DNA of 64,000 nt from Novipirellula galeiformis (lineage in GTDB: Bacteria; Planctomycetota; Planctomycetia; Pirellulales; Pirellulaceae). The stretch covers positions 434,001 to 498,000 of the forward strand of contig NZ_SJPT01000005.1 of assembly GCF_007860095.1 (NCBI RefSeq), read 5' to 3'. Within the stretch, counting starts at the first letter, position 1, and the number at the start of each line of letters is the position of its first letter. Shown here in pieces: positions 53,815 to 63,400 of the stretch. The position numbers and the translations under genes are program-made. The notes beneath the pieces are model-generated. The model was given only the letters and a program-made list of their open reading frames with translations, did not search any database and was not told the DNA's origin.

Positions 53815-55404
53815 ATGCAAACGCTTCAACCAATCCGAAAAAAACGCCTGTTACTGTTAGCCATCCTAGTAGCTTCCGCCGGGGGGTGCACATCAGCCCG
53901 CAACCGTACCGCTCCCTTGGCAAACGCGTCCGTTTTACCGGTTTGCGGACCTGTGGATGCGGTCGCAGCGGAAAAAAACACGGGAATCGCCACCGCGAAT
54001 GACCCCGAATCCCCCATTCGCCCGGTCCGTTACGACGATGCCGCAGTCTTTGCTGCGATGAATTTGACGCTGCTGGACGAAGCCGAGGGCAACCTCGATG
54101 CAGACGATCAAGATGCGAACCAGGCAAACCAATCGCCGCAGCTGAATCCGGCCACCCCTCCGCCGCAGCCAAATGAACCATCGTCCAGCCAACAGGAAAC
54201 GGCGTCCTCCGGCGGCCAACCGGTCGAATACTTTGTTGGCATCGCGTTGGCGGGACATCCAAGAATCCAAGCCGCCCGACATCGCGTTGCCGCGGCAACC
54301 AACGTGATCCCGCAGGCCAACGCACTGCCGGACCCGATGTTCAACAACACCTTTTGGCCACTGCATGACCAAGCCCTGCAAACCGCGGGCGGACGGGTCG
54401 CGCATCAAATGTCACTTTCCCAAGGCGTCCCCTGGCCTGAAAAGTTGCGCAGTAAAGCAGCGATCGCCAGCCGCGAGGTCCAAATCGCTCAAGCGGAGGT
54501 GGACCGCATCGAACGCGAGATTACCGAATCGGTACGCATCGCCTACTACGAACTCTGGTACGCGACCCGAGCAATCCAAATCGTCGATGAGACAACCGAA
54601 CTGGTGGATGACTTAACGAAGGTGGCCGAGGCGCGCTATCGCAGTGGCGGGGCGCAGCAAGACGTACTGCGAGCGCAATTGGAATCGGATCGACTCGAAG
54701 ATCAACGCATTCAGCTGACCCAACAAAAACAGATGGCGCAAGCCGATCTCGCGGCGTTGTTACAGCAACCGGTGTCGATGACCCCAGAAACCAGTAAAGA
54801 ACTAGAGCTTTCCGATGCCTCTCGCCAACTGGATCAATTGATCGCATCGGCGGAAACGTGCAGCCCTGAACTGCAAGGCTTGGCGTGGGAAATCCAGCGT
54901 GATCGCGAACGACAACGACTGGCGTGTTTACAAAAGTATCCGGACTTGCAAGTCGGCGTGAATTTGTCGATCCTCAGCGACGATGACAACGTGCTCAGTG
55001 GTGTTGCCAACGGTCACGACAACCTTAGCTTCACCGTCGGCACGACGCTGCCGATCTGGCGAGACAAGATCAATGCGGGCATTCGCGAAGCGGCCCATCG
55101 CACCAACAGCACCACCAATCGCATGGAAGCCGAACGTGACTCGTTGTACGGCCGGTTGCGACGTTTACTCGCCCAAGCCGACTCGTTGGTCCAACAGCGA
55201 CAATTGTACGAAGAACGGATCATTCCCCGCACTGAAAAAACGTTGCAGCTATCCGTGGCCGATTACCGCGGCAAACGCACCGACTTCTTTAGCTTGATTG
55301 AAACCTACCGCGAACTGTTGATGTTCGAAACCCAGCTCGCCCGATTCGACGCCAGTTTGGCGACGACGATCGCCAAGATCGACCGCACCGTCGGATGCCC
55401 TTAA
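53815..55404 (+). CDS. CusC-like outer-membrane efflux lipoprotein
   Basis: 529 residues from the ATG at 53815, which opens a lipoprotein signal (LLLLAILVASAGGC, lipobox AGGC). A low-complexity Gln/Pro-rich segment (~100-140) is followed by the two-repeat OEP domain: FVGIALAGHPRIQAARHRVA, VPWPEKLRSKAAIASREVQI, RYRSGGAQQDVLRAQLESDR, TLPIWRDKINAGIREAAHRT. It forms the outer-membrane duct of the CusAB pump encoded just upstream. A longer frame starting at 53671 would include the operator box and is rejected. Confidence 0.87.
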   Translation: MQTLQPIRKKRLLLLAILVASAGGCTSARNRTAPLANASVLPVCGPVDAVAAEKNTGIATANDPESPIRPVRYDDAAVFAAMNLTLLDEAEGNLDADDQDANQANQSPQLNPATPPPQPNEPSSSQQETASSGGQPVEYFVGIALAGHPRIQAARHRVAAATNVIPQANALPDPMFNNTFWPLHDQALQTAGGRVAHQMSLSQGVPWPEKLRSKAAIASREVQIAQAEVDRIEREITESVRIAYYELWYATRAIQIVDETTELVDDLTKVAEARYRSGGAQQDVLRAQLESDRLEDQRIQLTQQKQMAQADLAALLQQPVSMTPETSKELELSDASRQLDQLIASAETCSPELQGLAWEIQRDRERQRLACLQKYPDLQVGVNLSILSDDDNVLSGVANGHDNLSFTVGTTLPIWRDKINAGIREAAHRTNSTTNRMEAERDSLYGRLRRLLAQADSLVQQRQLYEERIIPRTEKTLQLSVADYRGKRTDFFSLIETYRELLMFETQLARFDASLATTIAKIDRTVGCP

Positions 55405-55520
55405 TCTAGCTAAAAAACCAATAAATCAGAGGGGAAAACTTTTTTTCAATTTTCTGATGAGAATTCTTTTGAGTGTTCTCTCTTAGAGTATACGAAACAC
55501 TCATAAAGAGGAAAAATGAA
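55405..55520. promoter_or_regulatory. AT-rich promoter region of the unknown gene
   Basis: 116 bp, clearly more AT-rich than its neighbours (AAAACTTTTTTTCAATTTTC), with AAAGAGGAAAA just before the start at 55521. This fits a recently acquired gene with its own promoter. Confidence 0.5.
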
Positions 55521-56909
55521 ATGAAAGAAGCAATATGGTTACGATTTCAAGGCAGCCAGGCGGAGTCGATTCAGCAGGCAATTGAGAATCGAGGCGAATT
55601 CACAGCGACGGTTGCTAGGTCGGAAGTGAAACCAAAGAAGCACCAAGTGTGCCTTGTCTCACTGCAGTACTCGGAAATGTATCAGATCGGTGACGTCCCC
55701 GATTTCAGTGTCGATTACGTTGGGATTTCTCGATCAGGTTCGCTGGTGGCAACCGACGAGAAGCGGATCAAGGTTAGCAATCTGATCTCAGCCGGTCGGA
55801 TCGACGTTCAATCGTTAGTTGACAAAATGCCTAAACGGCATGGCTGCCGAATCCCCTTGGGCTTCGGCGCCCCAATTCGTTTGCCACCCAAGCTGACTGA
55901 AGAACTCTTGGGAGCCATCCAGGGTGAATCTCAAACGGTCCGGTCGGGTATGCCAGGGATTCGTTCACGCCTCGCCGAAATGGGACGCATCGAACTGAAT
56001 CCCGAGGGCGGACTTGAAGTCTTTGAACGGGATGCGGTCATCACGTCACTCGAAACTTTCGGTGGCACGAACTTCCGAAAAGCAATTTTACAAGGCACGC
56101 AACCAGCTACCGCAACAACGCCGAGTTTTCTTAATCGTTTGTCTCACTACGATGTCCGAGAAGACACGCAGATCAACTTCGATGCAGTCACTTTCCCTGG
56201 ATTCAAGGTTTCCCACGCAGAAATATTCGGAGCCGTCCAGGTGGTTAATTCGACCGGGCAACAACTTACAATCTTAAACTGCAATCGTCAGCCCCTCGAA
56301 CACACCTTGGGCGTCGATCTGATTTACTACAGCCATAATTTTCGATCGTTTGTTTTGGTTCAGTACAAACGACTCGTAGCTGAAAGTGGTGGCAAAGCGG
56401 TCTATCGGCCCGACTCCGATCGCAACTACGCCGTTGAGTTAGAAAAGATGAACAAGGCGACCGAGGACTTGGGCCGATTGCCATCGACGATTAGAAGCGT
56501 GAATGACTACCGGCTTGGATCAGACGCCTTCTTCTTCAAATTTTGCGAAGCCCGTCAGAAAAGTTCTTTGGACGCTGGGATGGTTTCAGGCATGTACATT
56601 CCGCTGGGTATTTGGAATCAATTTGCCGGTTCAGATCAAGCAAGAGGACCACGTGGCGGTCTGCGTATTGACTGGGATAACCACCCACGTTCTTTTAACA
56701 ACAGCCGGTTCTGCCAACTGCTAAAGGAAGGTTGGATTGGCTCATCAGCCGAGCAGACGGAGCGTTTGGATGAAATCATCGAAGGAACGCTGGCCGCTCG
56801 GCGCATGCTGATCTTGGCGACCACGTCGCCCGGCGAAAGTCGTAGTGATCAATTGCGTGACGACTACGGTCGGTTCACCGATGCAGACGATCCGCTTGGC
56901 GAAAGGTAG
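55521..56909 (+). CDS. unknown protein with a possible PD-(D/E)xK-like nuclease motif
   Basis: 462 residues from the ATG at 55521 (RBS AAAGAGG). No family recognised overall. Residues ~260-283 read E-HTLGVDLIYYSHNF-SFVLVQYKRL: an acidic D266 in a strand followed by a hydrophobic strand ending Q281-Y-K283. This is the D...QxK spacing seen in some PD-(D/E)xK nucleases. N-terminal ~120 residues look like an alpha/beta domain (VCLVSLQYSEMYQIG). It lies alone between the cus genes and an ECF sigma factor, with an AT-rich promoter. A defence or DNA-processing role is possible but unproven. Confidence 0.6.
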   Translation: MKEAIWLRFQGSQAESIQQAIENRGEFTATVARSEVKPKKHQVCLVSLQYSEMYQIGDVPDFSVDYVGISRSGSLVATDEKRIKVSNLISAGRIDVQSLVDKMPKRHGCRIPLGFGAPIRLPPKLTEELLGAIQGESQTVRSGMPGIRSRLAEMGRIELNPEGGLEVFERDAVITSLETFGGTNFRKAILQGTQPATATTPSFLNRLSHYDVREDTQINFDAVTFPGFKVSHAEIFGAVQVVNSTGQQLTILNCNRQPLEHTLGVDLIYYSHNFRSFVLVQYKRLVAESGGKAVYRPDSDRNYAVELEKMNKATEDLGRLPSTIRSVNDYRLGSDAFFFKFCEARQKSSLDAGMVSGMYIPLGIWNQFAGSDQARGPRGGLRIDWDNHPRSFNNSRFCQLLKEGWIGSSAEQTERLDEIIEGTLAARRMLILATTSPGESRSDQLRDDYGRFTDADDPLGER

Positions 56910-56915
56910 TTTGAT

Positions 56916-57611
56916 TCATGGTGTTAGTTCATAGGTCGGCTTCATATCCAGAGCCGACCACGAACTATACATAGAGTACTCCGGCATAGTGAAGTCGATG
57001 GGTAGGGTCGTGATAGTTCCAAACTGAAACTGCACCGTCTTCCCGTCTGTGCTGCAGGTGTATTTCTGCTCGACACGATGCTGACGGCCACGGGAATCAC
57101 GACAGCGAATAAACGCGGTGCCCTTAATCATCCGCTCTGGTTTTTCGCTATTATTCAAGGCATCCGGGATGAAGAAGAAGTTAGTTTGCTGCTCAGGAAG
57201 CATGTGCATTGGCGACGTCGGAAAGAGTTTTTTGTCATTCCCTTCGTAGCTGACCTCAACGTGCAACGCTGGACCGGCTCCATAGTTTGTAAGAGTTGGA
57301 ATGGGCGTATGGTCGATCACGACGCCGTCTTTTCGAACCAAATCAAACCGGCGTCCTTTCACGTCCGTAGCCTCAACCGGAAATGCGAATGTCACACGAT
57401 CGAACGCCACGAATGGCTGCATCCGCAAATCGCGTTCTGCCTCAAATTGCTGTTGCTGTTGTCGCATTTGATCGACCGCCAAGTCGCGTTGCTCTGCAGC
57501 GTGATTCGCTCCAAGTACCAATGCGACGACCGCAACGATAGAGGCGACTACCGCGGCGATCCCCGAAATCGCTGACCAATTCATCTCACGGCTCTTCTTT
57601 TTGTCTGTCAT
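56916..57611 (-). CDS. membrane-anchored hypothetical protein
   Basis: 231 residues from the ATG at 57611 (MTDKKKSREMNWSAISGIAA). One membrane helix (~13-37), a Gln-rich coiled coil (DLAVDQMRQQQQQFEAERDL), then a beta-rich soluble domain (~60-231) with PTLTNYGAGPALHVEVSYEG. Similar layouts occur in small planctomycete and proteobacterial hypotheticals. It lies 67 bp downstream of the ECF sigma factor on the same strand and converges with the unknown gene (6 bp apart). Confidence 0.65.
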   Translation of the reverse strand: MTDKKKSREMNWSAISGIAAVVASIVAVVALVLGANHAAEQRDLAVDQMRQQQQQFEAERDLRMQPFVAFDRVTFAFPVEATDVKGRRFDLVRKDGVVIDHTPIPTLTNYGAGPALHVEVSYEGNDKKLFPTSPMHMLPEQQTNFFFIPDALNNSEKPERMIKGTAFIRCRDSRGRQHRVEQKYTCSTDGKTVQFQFGTITTLPIDFTMPEYSMYSSWSALDMKPTYELTP

Positions 57612-57678
57612 TGTTCTCCTTTGTGTATTTCTAGCAACAGCTTCTTGGCACGAGATTAAGTGCAACAGGGCGCGCCAA

Positions 57679-58230
57679 TCATTGAGGTGTGTCAATTAAC
57701 TTCCGCAACTCGCGCCGCGCTCGATTGAGCCGCGATCCCACGGTTCCCTCGGGGATGCCGAGTGCCAGCGATATTTCTTGGTAGGACAATCCGCTTTCTT
57801 CCTTTAGCGTGAAGATGGCTCGCAACTCTGGATCGATCGCCTCAAGTGCTTGCCGGACGATGACCGCGCGTTCGCTCTGTTCCAGTCGATCGGCGGGTTG
57901 AATCGTGGGTTCGACGAGCAATTCCTTCGTCCGCCGATGCTTCTCGCGGCGCAAATGCTGCAACGCCTCGTTAGTGGCTAATCGATACAGCCATGTCTCG
58001 AACTTGGCTTTACCATCGAATTGGCTGAGTTTTCCAAACGCTTGAACAAAGGTTTGCTGCGTTAGATCCTCAGCGTCTTGCCGTCCTACCATCCGCACCA
58101 TCAAACGGAAGACGCGATGGGACGTTTGTTCGTAGAGATTGCGACGCGCAGCCCGAGCGCCCGACGCAGCGGCACGGACCGTTGCGTCGTCGATCGATTG
58201 GATCGGACTGGGGTCGACTGGATTCTCCAT
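57679..58230 (-). CDS. ECF-family RNA polymerase sigma factor
   Basis: 183 residues. Sigma region 2: FRLMVRMVGRQDAEDLTQQT and FVQAFGKL; linker; region 4: AIDPELRAIFTLKEESGLSY and QEISLALGIPEGTVGSRLNR. Standard ECF length. No obvious anti-sigma gene is adjacent; the membrane protein downstream could act as one (inference). It sits among metal-resistance genes. Confidence 0.93.
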   Translation of the reverse strand: MENPVDPSPIQSIDDATVRAAASGARAARRNLYEQTSHRVFRLMVRMVGRQDAEDLTQQTFVQAFGKLSQFDGKAKFETWLYRLATNEALQHLRREKHRRTKELLVEPTIQPADRLEQSERAVIVRQALEAIDPELRAIFTLKEESGLSYQEISLALGIPEGTVGSRLNRARRELRKLIDTPQ

Positions 58231-58510
58231 CCGCCAAATTGTAGCGATACCCGGCGGGGGTACCAGACGCTCTTGCCGGCCCCCCCGGCGTTTAGGCGAT
58301 CAACGGTCTTGTAGAGACTTGCTGCGACGCTCGCGAACTTCAACGCGGAAGCATGCTGGAACGAAAGATGTTCACGACCACGCTGACCACGCCCTCAACG
58401 AGTAAACGCGAATACACGGCTCATCGCGGCACGCGACTTGCCCTTCTCTTACTTGTTCGTACTGCGTCGGGCGGTACTGATTTCCAATAACGCTTTTTAG
58501 GAGAAACAAC

Positions 58511-58978
58511 ATGAAAGGCCATCATAACAAACCACGCAATCCGCTCGCACTTGGAGTCGCTGGAGTGGCACTTGCGTCGCTTGTTGCCTTTTCAATTCAG
58601 TCGATGACATTTGCACAAACAACGGGCGAGAGCAACAAAGAGATGTCGTCCAAGTCGATGTGTCCGATGATGACCGGCTTAACAGGAATCAAGCTGACCG
58701 CTGACAGTCCACCGTTGCTGATGGCACGAGCGGACGAACTCAATTTGACGGAGCAGCAGAAGCAGCAGTTGAAGCGGATCGCCGAAGAAGCTCAGAGCAA
58801 GGCGACAAAAGTGTTGACATCCGAGCAGCGTTCGATTCTTGGCGATTCTCCTGATAAACCGATGTCAATGATGGAAATCGCGATGATGCGGTCCCAAAAA
58901 ATGCACGGCGAAACGTCAGGCGAGATGTGTCCAATGTGCAAAAAGAATATGGACGAAATGATGAAACACAAAAAGTAA
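58511..58978 (+). CDS. Spy/CpxP-like Met/Cys-rich periplasmic protein
   Basis: 155 residues. AGGAG lies 11 bp before the ATG. A signal peptide (~15-36) ends near TFAQ. The mature part has KSMCPMMTGLTGIKL, a helical LTEQQKQQLKRIAEEAQSKA (LTxxQ motif of Spy/CpxP), Met-rich MSMMEIAMMRSQKMHG and a final EMCPMCKKNMDEMMKH. It is probably a metal-binding chaperone for periplasmic Cu/Ag stress. It is followed by the DUF305 gene, 133 bp downstream. Confidence 0.75.
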   Translation: MKGHHNKPRNPLALGVAGVALASLVAFSIQSMTFAQTTGESNKEMSSKSMCPMMTGLTGIKLTADSPPLLMARADELNLTEQQKQQLKRIAEEAQSKATKVLTSEQRSILGDSPDKPMSMMEIAMMRSQKMHGETSGEMCPMCKKNMDEMMKHKK

Positions 58979-59111
58979 AAGGCCTTATTCATCTCGTTCC
59001 CAATAGAGCTTCCCGCCAAACGAGTGAGCATCGCCATGCGCACGGTCGTTGTGCCCCTCGCTCGTTTGCGATCTGGAATTGCGTCGAACCTCGAACACAG
59101 GAAACAGTACC

Positions 59112-59561
59112 GTGACCCAGTACCGTATTTTTGCCGCCATGATCGCGACATCCACGGTCGTGATGCTCTTGTTGATGTACTTGAATACTTATGCGATCGA
59201 TCACATTTATTGGAGCGAAACCCGCTTTTACATGGCACTAATGATGGGGGCGACCATGGCGACAATCATGCTGGCGTTCATGCTTGGCATGTACAAAAGC
59301 AAGAAGAAAAATATCGCCATCTTTGCCACAAGCTTCGTTGTCTTCGCTGCGGCGTTGTATTTGGTTCGAAGCCAACAGACCGTTCAAGACGTTTCTTGGA
59401 TGAAAGCGATGATTCCTCACCACTCGATTGCCATCCTAACCAGCGAGCGAGCGGAGATTAGCGACCCGCGAGTCCGTGAATTAGCGGATGCGATCATCGC
59501 GACTCAAAAGAAAGAGATCGCTGAGATGAAAACGCTAATCGCTGACTTAGAGAACAAGTAA
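59112..59561 (+). CDS. DUF305 membrane protein
   Basis: 149 residues from a GTG at 59112 (a longer frame from 59049 lacks the membrane-helix start). Three hydrophobic helices (~5-25, ~40-60, ~68-85) then the DUF305 core: VSWMKAMIPHHSIAILTSER and KKEIAEMKTLIADLENK. DUF305 proteins often accompany copper-resistance genes; the His/Met-containing MIPHHS block may bind metal. Confidence 0.87.
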   Translation: MTQYRIFAAMIATSTVVMLLLMYLNTYAIDHIYWSETRFYMALMMGATMATIMLAFMLGMYKSKKKNIAIFATSFVVFAAALYLVRSQQTVQDVSWMKAMIPHHSIAILTSERAEISDPRVRELADAIIATQKKEIAEMKTLIADLENK

Positions 59562-59831
59562 ACGACAACGCGTCACGTCGTAGCAATCGCGGCATTCAAC
59601 CTGCGAGCGTTTCAACCTGCGGGCGCTATCGAATCCATTTCCCAATCGTGCTCGATTGTGAATATCACCTCCGTCGCAAACTTGGCCGATCCCCTTGGCC
59701 CCAGCCAAATCGATATCGCGAGTGGAACAAAAAGCGAAGACCCGAGTCAAGATTCGGCTACGGCAACCATGACCGCAGCCGACGTAAACGCGTGCCTCCC
59801 CTCGCCGGACGAGATTTCAACTTTCAATCCC

Positions 59832-60350
59832 TTAGTGATCGTGAGCTTCCTCTTTGAAATCACCCGAGTACGGGGTGCCTTCGATCACACCGGTCATCGT
59901 CCCTTCGTACTCTTGGACCACCCCAAGTTTTTCATGCGTGCCGATGAAGCGTGACGCTTTGCCCTCGGGGTCATTGTCTTGCGGAGTCGCTTTAAGGGTG
60001 ACTACCATTTCGGGATCAACGATACTTAGCTCGATCGATTCGGCATCGATCGGTGCTGGTGTCTTTTCATCGCCTCCGAGCACATAGACGGTCGCTTCGG
60101 TCTTGTCGTGATCAACCGTGAATTCAACGTGATACTTTCCCCCGCCCCAATCAGCAACGACGCCGTCATGGGGACCAGCACCGTGTCCATGTCCAGCGAC
60201 GCTGTGATCGTGGGCTTCACCATCGGCATGATCGTGACCATGTTCGTCGGCAGTTTCGGCTGGAGGCGTTGGAATGGGCGCGGTTTCCTGTTTGCAGCCC
60301 ACGAAGCCCAAGAGTGAAATCGTAAGCGTTAGAAACATGAAAACTTTCAT
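59832..60350 (-). CDS. His-rich lipoprotein
   Basis: 172 residues. Lipoprotein signal MKVFMFLTLTISLLGFVGCK, then DEHGHDHADGEAHDHSVAGH-type His/Asp stretch, likely metal-binding. A beta-rich domain follows (KYHVEFTVDHDKTEATVYVL, MTGVIEGTPYSGDF). It precedes the second RND pump on the other side of a ~100-bp gap, same strand as the pump, so could be its downstream gene. Confidence 0.75.
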   Translation of the reverse strand: MKVFMFLTLTISLLGFVGCKQETAPIPTPPAETADEHGHDHADGEAHDHSVAGHGHGAGPHDGVVADWGGGKYHVEFTVDHDKTEATVYVLGGDEKTPAPIDAESIELSIVDPEMVVTLKATPQDNDPEGKASRFIGTHEKLGVVQEYEGTMTGVIEGTPYSGDFKEEAHDH

Positions 60351-60446
60351 CAGAATTTTCCTTCATCAATTTGCGATTGTTGATTTTTGATTGGAGATTG
60401 AAAGGCAACCATCAAGAATCGCGGCAGTGGGAACAATCTCAATGGT

Positions 60447-63400
60447 TTATAAATTTGGATTTCGAGAGGCATCGAATTCGTCAATCGACAATCGCCGATT
60501 TTCAATCGCAATGGCGTCTTTGCCGCTGAACTTCCAAAACAATCCGGGGTGAATCAAGAACTCACAAAACGTCGACGTGGTCAATCCGCCGAGAATCACC
60601 GTTGCCACTGGGTACAGGATTTCGCGGCCTGGTTCTTGCCCGCCCAAGACGAGTGGAATCAGCCCAATCCCCGCAGTCAGAGCGGTCATTAAAACGGGGG
60701 CAAGCCGTTCCAGACTGCCACGAACGATCATCGCCTGGCTGAACACTTCTCCCTCTTCTTTCATCAGGTGGAAATAGTGAGTGACCAGCAGAATGCCGTT
60801 GCGGACCGCGATCCCGCCAAGCGAAATGAATCCGACCAAACTCGCGACCGTCAAACTTTGTTGGGTGATCAAAAGTGCCATCACACCGCCGATGAACGCG
60901 GTCGGCAAGGCGTTCAAAACCTGTAAGACAATCCGCACCGAAGGGAACAGAATTAACAACACGACAAACATACCGACGACCGAGATCGCGGCCAGCACGA
61001 TGATCATCTGAGTCGCCCGCTGTTGGCTTTCAAATTGGCCGCCGTATTCAATGAAATAGCCAACGGGCAATTGAACTTGAGCAGAAACACGCTGTTTTAT
61101 CTCGCCTACCGCGCCGGCCAAGTCGCGGCCTTCGGTGTTGCAGCGAATCACGATTCGGCGTCGCGCGTTCTCGCGATTCACCGAGTTCGGCCCCGTCCCC
61201 TCACCAACATTGGCGACCTCATGCAGTTCAATTTGGCCGCGTTCGGCATCGCCATCAACATGGGGCAAGTCGATACGAAGTCGATCCAGGTTGGCGTAGT
61301 CCGTCCGATATTCCTCTTCGAGACGCACCAGCAAATCGAATCGACGTTGTCCCTCTAAGACCTGCGAAACCACTTCCCCTTGTAGTGCCGTCTGCAAAAC
61401 GTCGGCAACGTATTGTCGCGTCAATCCGTACAGCGCCAAATCGTCAGCTCGCAATTCGATATGCAGTTCCGCTGTTTCTTGAATCGGTTCGACGATGGGC
61501 GGTGTAATACCGGGAACGTCTTCGATCGTCCGCTTCACCTGTTCAGCCAACCGCTGCAATGTGTCGAGATCATCGCCGTGAATTTTAATCGCAATTTGAG
61601 CGTACACGCCCGAGATCATATGACTGATCAAATGCGCGAGCGGTTGTTCCACCTCGATGTCCACGCCCGGAACCTCGTCGCTGATCTTTGCTCGCAGTCG
61701 AGCGATGATTTCGTCACGCTCGCTTGGCGAATCGGGATTCATACTGAGTATGTATTCTCCCGAATTGACGGGCGATGCGTGCTCGTCCATCTCGGCACGC
61801 CCGGTGCGGCGAACAAAGTGCAAAATCTCGCCGGCGGGATGCTCACGGGTTTTCCGCATCGATTGGAACACCGAATCAATCGACCGAGACACTTGATTCG
61901 ATGCGTCCAGCGACGAACCGGGCGGCAAATTGACGTTGACCTGAATGCTGCCTTCATCAAACGGAGGCAAAAAGTTTTTGCCCATCTGTGACATTTGCCA
62001 AGCGGCGAGCCCCACGCCAATCCAGGTCAAGATCAACAGTGTGCCGGGCATCGCCATGCTCAGTCGAATCAGCGGCGTAACCAGATGCTTCAAACCACGA
62101 AGCAAGAAACCGTCGCCTTCATGATGGGTCGCACCGGATTGAGGCAGCAGGTAATACGACAGCACGGGAGTGACCGTCATCGACACCACGAATGAAGCCA
62201 GGATCGAAACGATATAGGCAAACCCCAGCGGTGTGAACAAGCGACCTTCGACGCCGGAGAGGGCAAACAGCGGCATAAACGACAGGATCACGACGGCGGT
62301 GCCGAACACAATCGAGCTACGAATTTCTTTGCTCGCCTCGAAGACCACGACGATGGATGGCTTCTGCGTTTCGCTTGGCAAAGCGTTGTTCTGTTTCAAT
62401 CGACGAAAGATATTTTCGACATCAACGATCGCGTCATCGACCAACTCACCCATCGCAACGGCGATGCCGCCAAGCGTCATCACGTTGATCGACAACTCGC
62501 TGCCGCTGAGCATCCCGATCACGCGAAACACTAGCGTCGTGAGCACTAGCGACAAGGGAATGGCGGTTAGTGTGATAAAGGTCGTACGGAAATTCAGCAA
62601 AAACAAAAACAGCACGATGATGACCAAGACGGCGCCGATAACGAGGGCTTCGGCGACGTTGAAGATGCCCCGATCAATGAAGTTCTTCAAGCGAAACAGT
62701 TCACTATTGACGACGATGTCCGCCGGCAACGACGCTTCGACTTCCGCAAACGCCTGCGCAACATCGTCGGTCAGTTTTCGAGTATCGATGTGCGGTTGTT
62801 TTACGGTGGTAAAGACAATTCCCGGACGACCATCGACGCTGCCGTCGCCCCGTTTGAATTGAGGCCCTTCGGTGACGCGAGCGACCTGTTCGAGCAAAAC
62901 AGAGCGTTTGGGATGATTACCCACCGGAACCTTCTTCAGGTCTTCGATGACCACTCGCGACTGAGGCCCCAATCGCCCGAGGATGCGAATGGGACGCTCG
63001 GTTTCGCCTGTCACGGCAAATCCACCACTCGTGTTGATATTACTGGCCCGCAGCGCCCGTTCGACATCTTGGACGGTGACGTCGTATTCGAGCAGCGCGG
63101 TTGGATCGATCAGGATCTGGTATTGTTTGCGGTCGCCGCCAAGCATGAATACTTCCGCCACGCCGGTGACTTTCAATAGTCGAGGACGGACAATCCAATC
63201 GGCGACGGTGCGAAGTTCAAGTTGCTGTTTGGCTTCGCTGAAAAAATTCGCTTCGTGGGTACTGCCGTTGATCAGAACCGTGGCCGTTCCCAGCGGCCCC
63301 GATTGCAAGCCCGAGCCAGTATTCAGATCGTCATTCCAATGCAGGTGGGTTGGTTCCAACTTAGTCCAGGTCGACAGATCATGACGGTCCTCCGGTTGCC

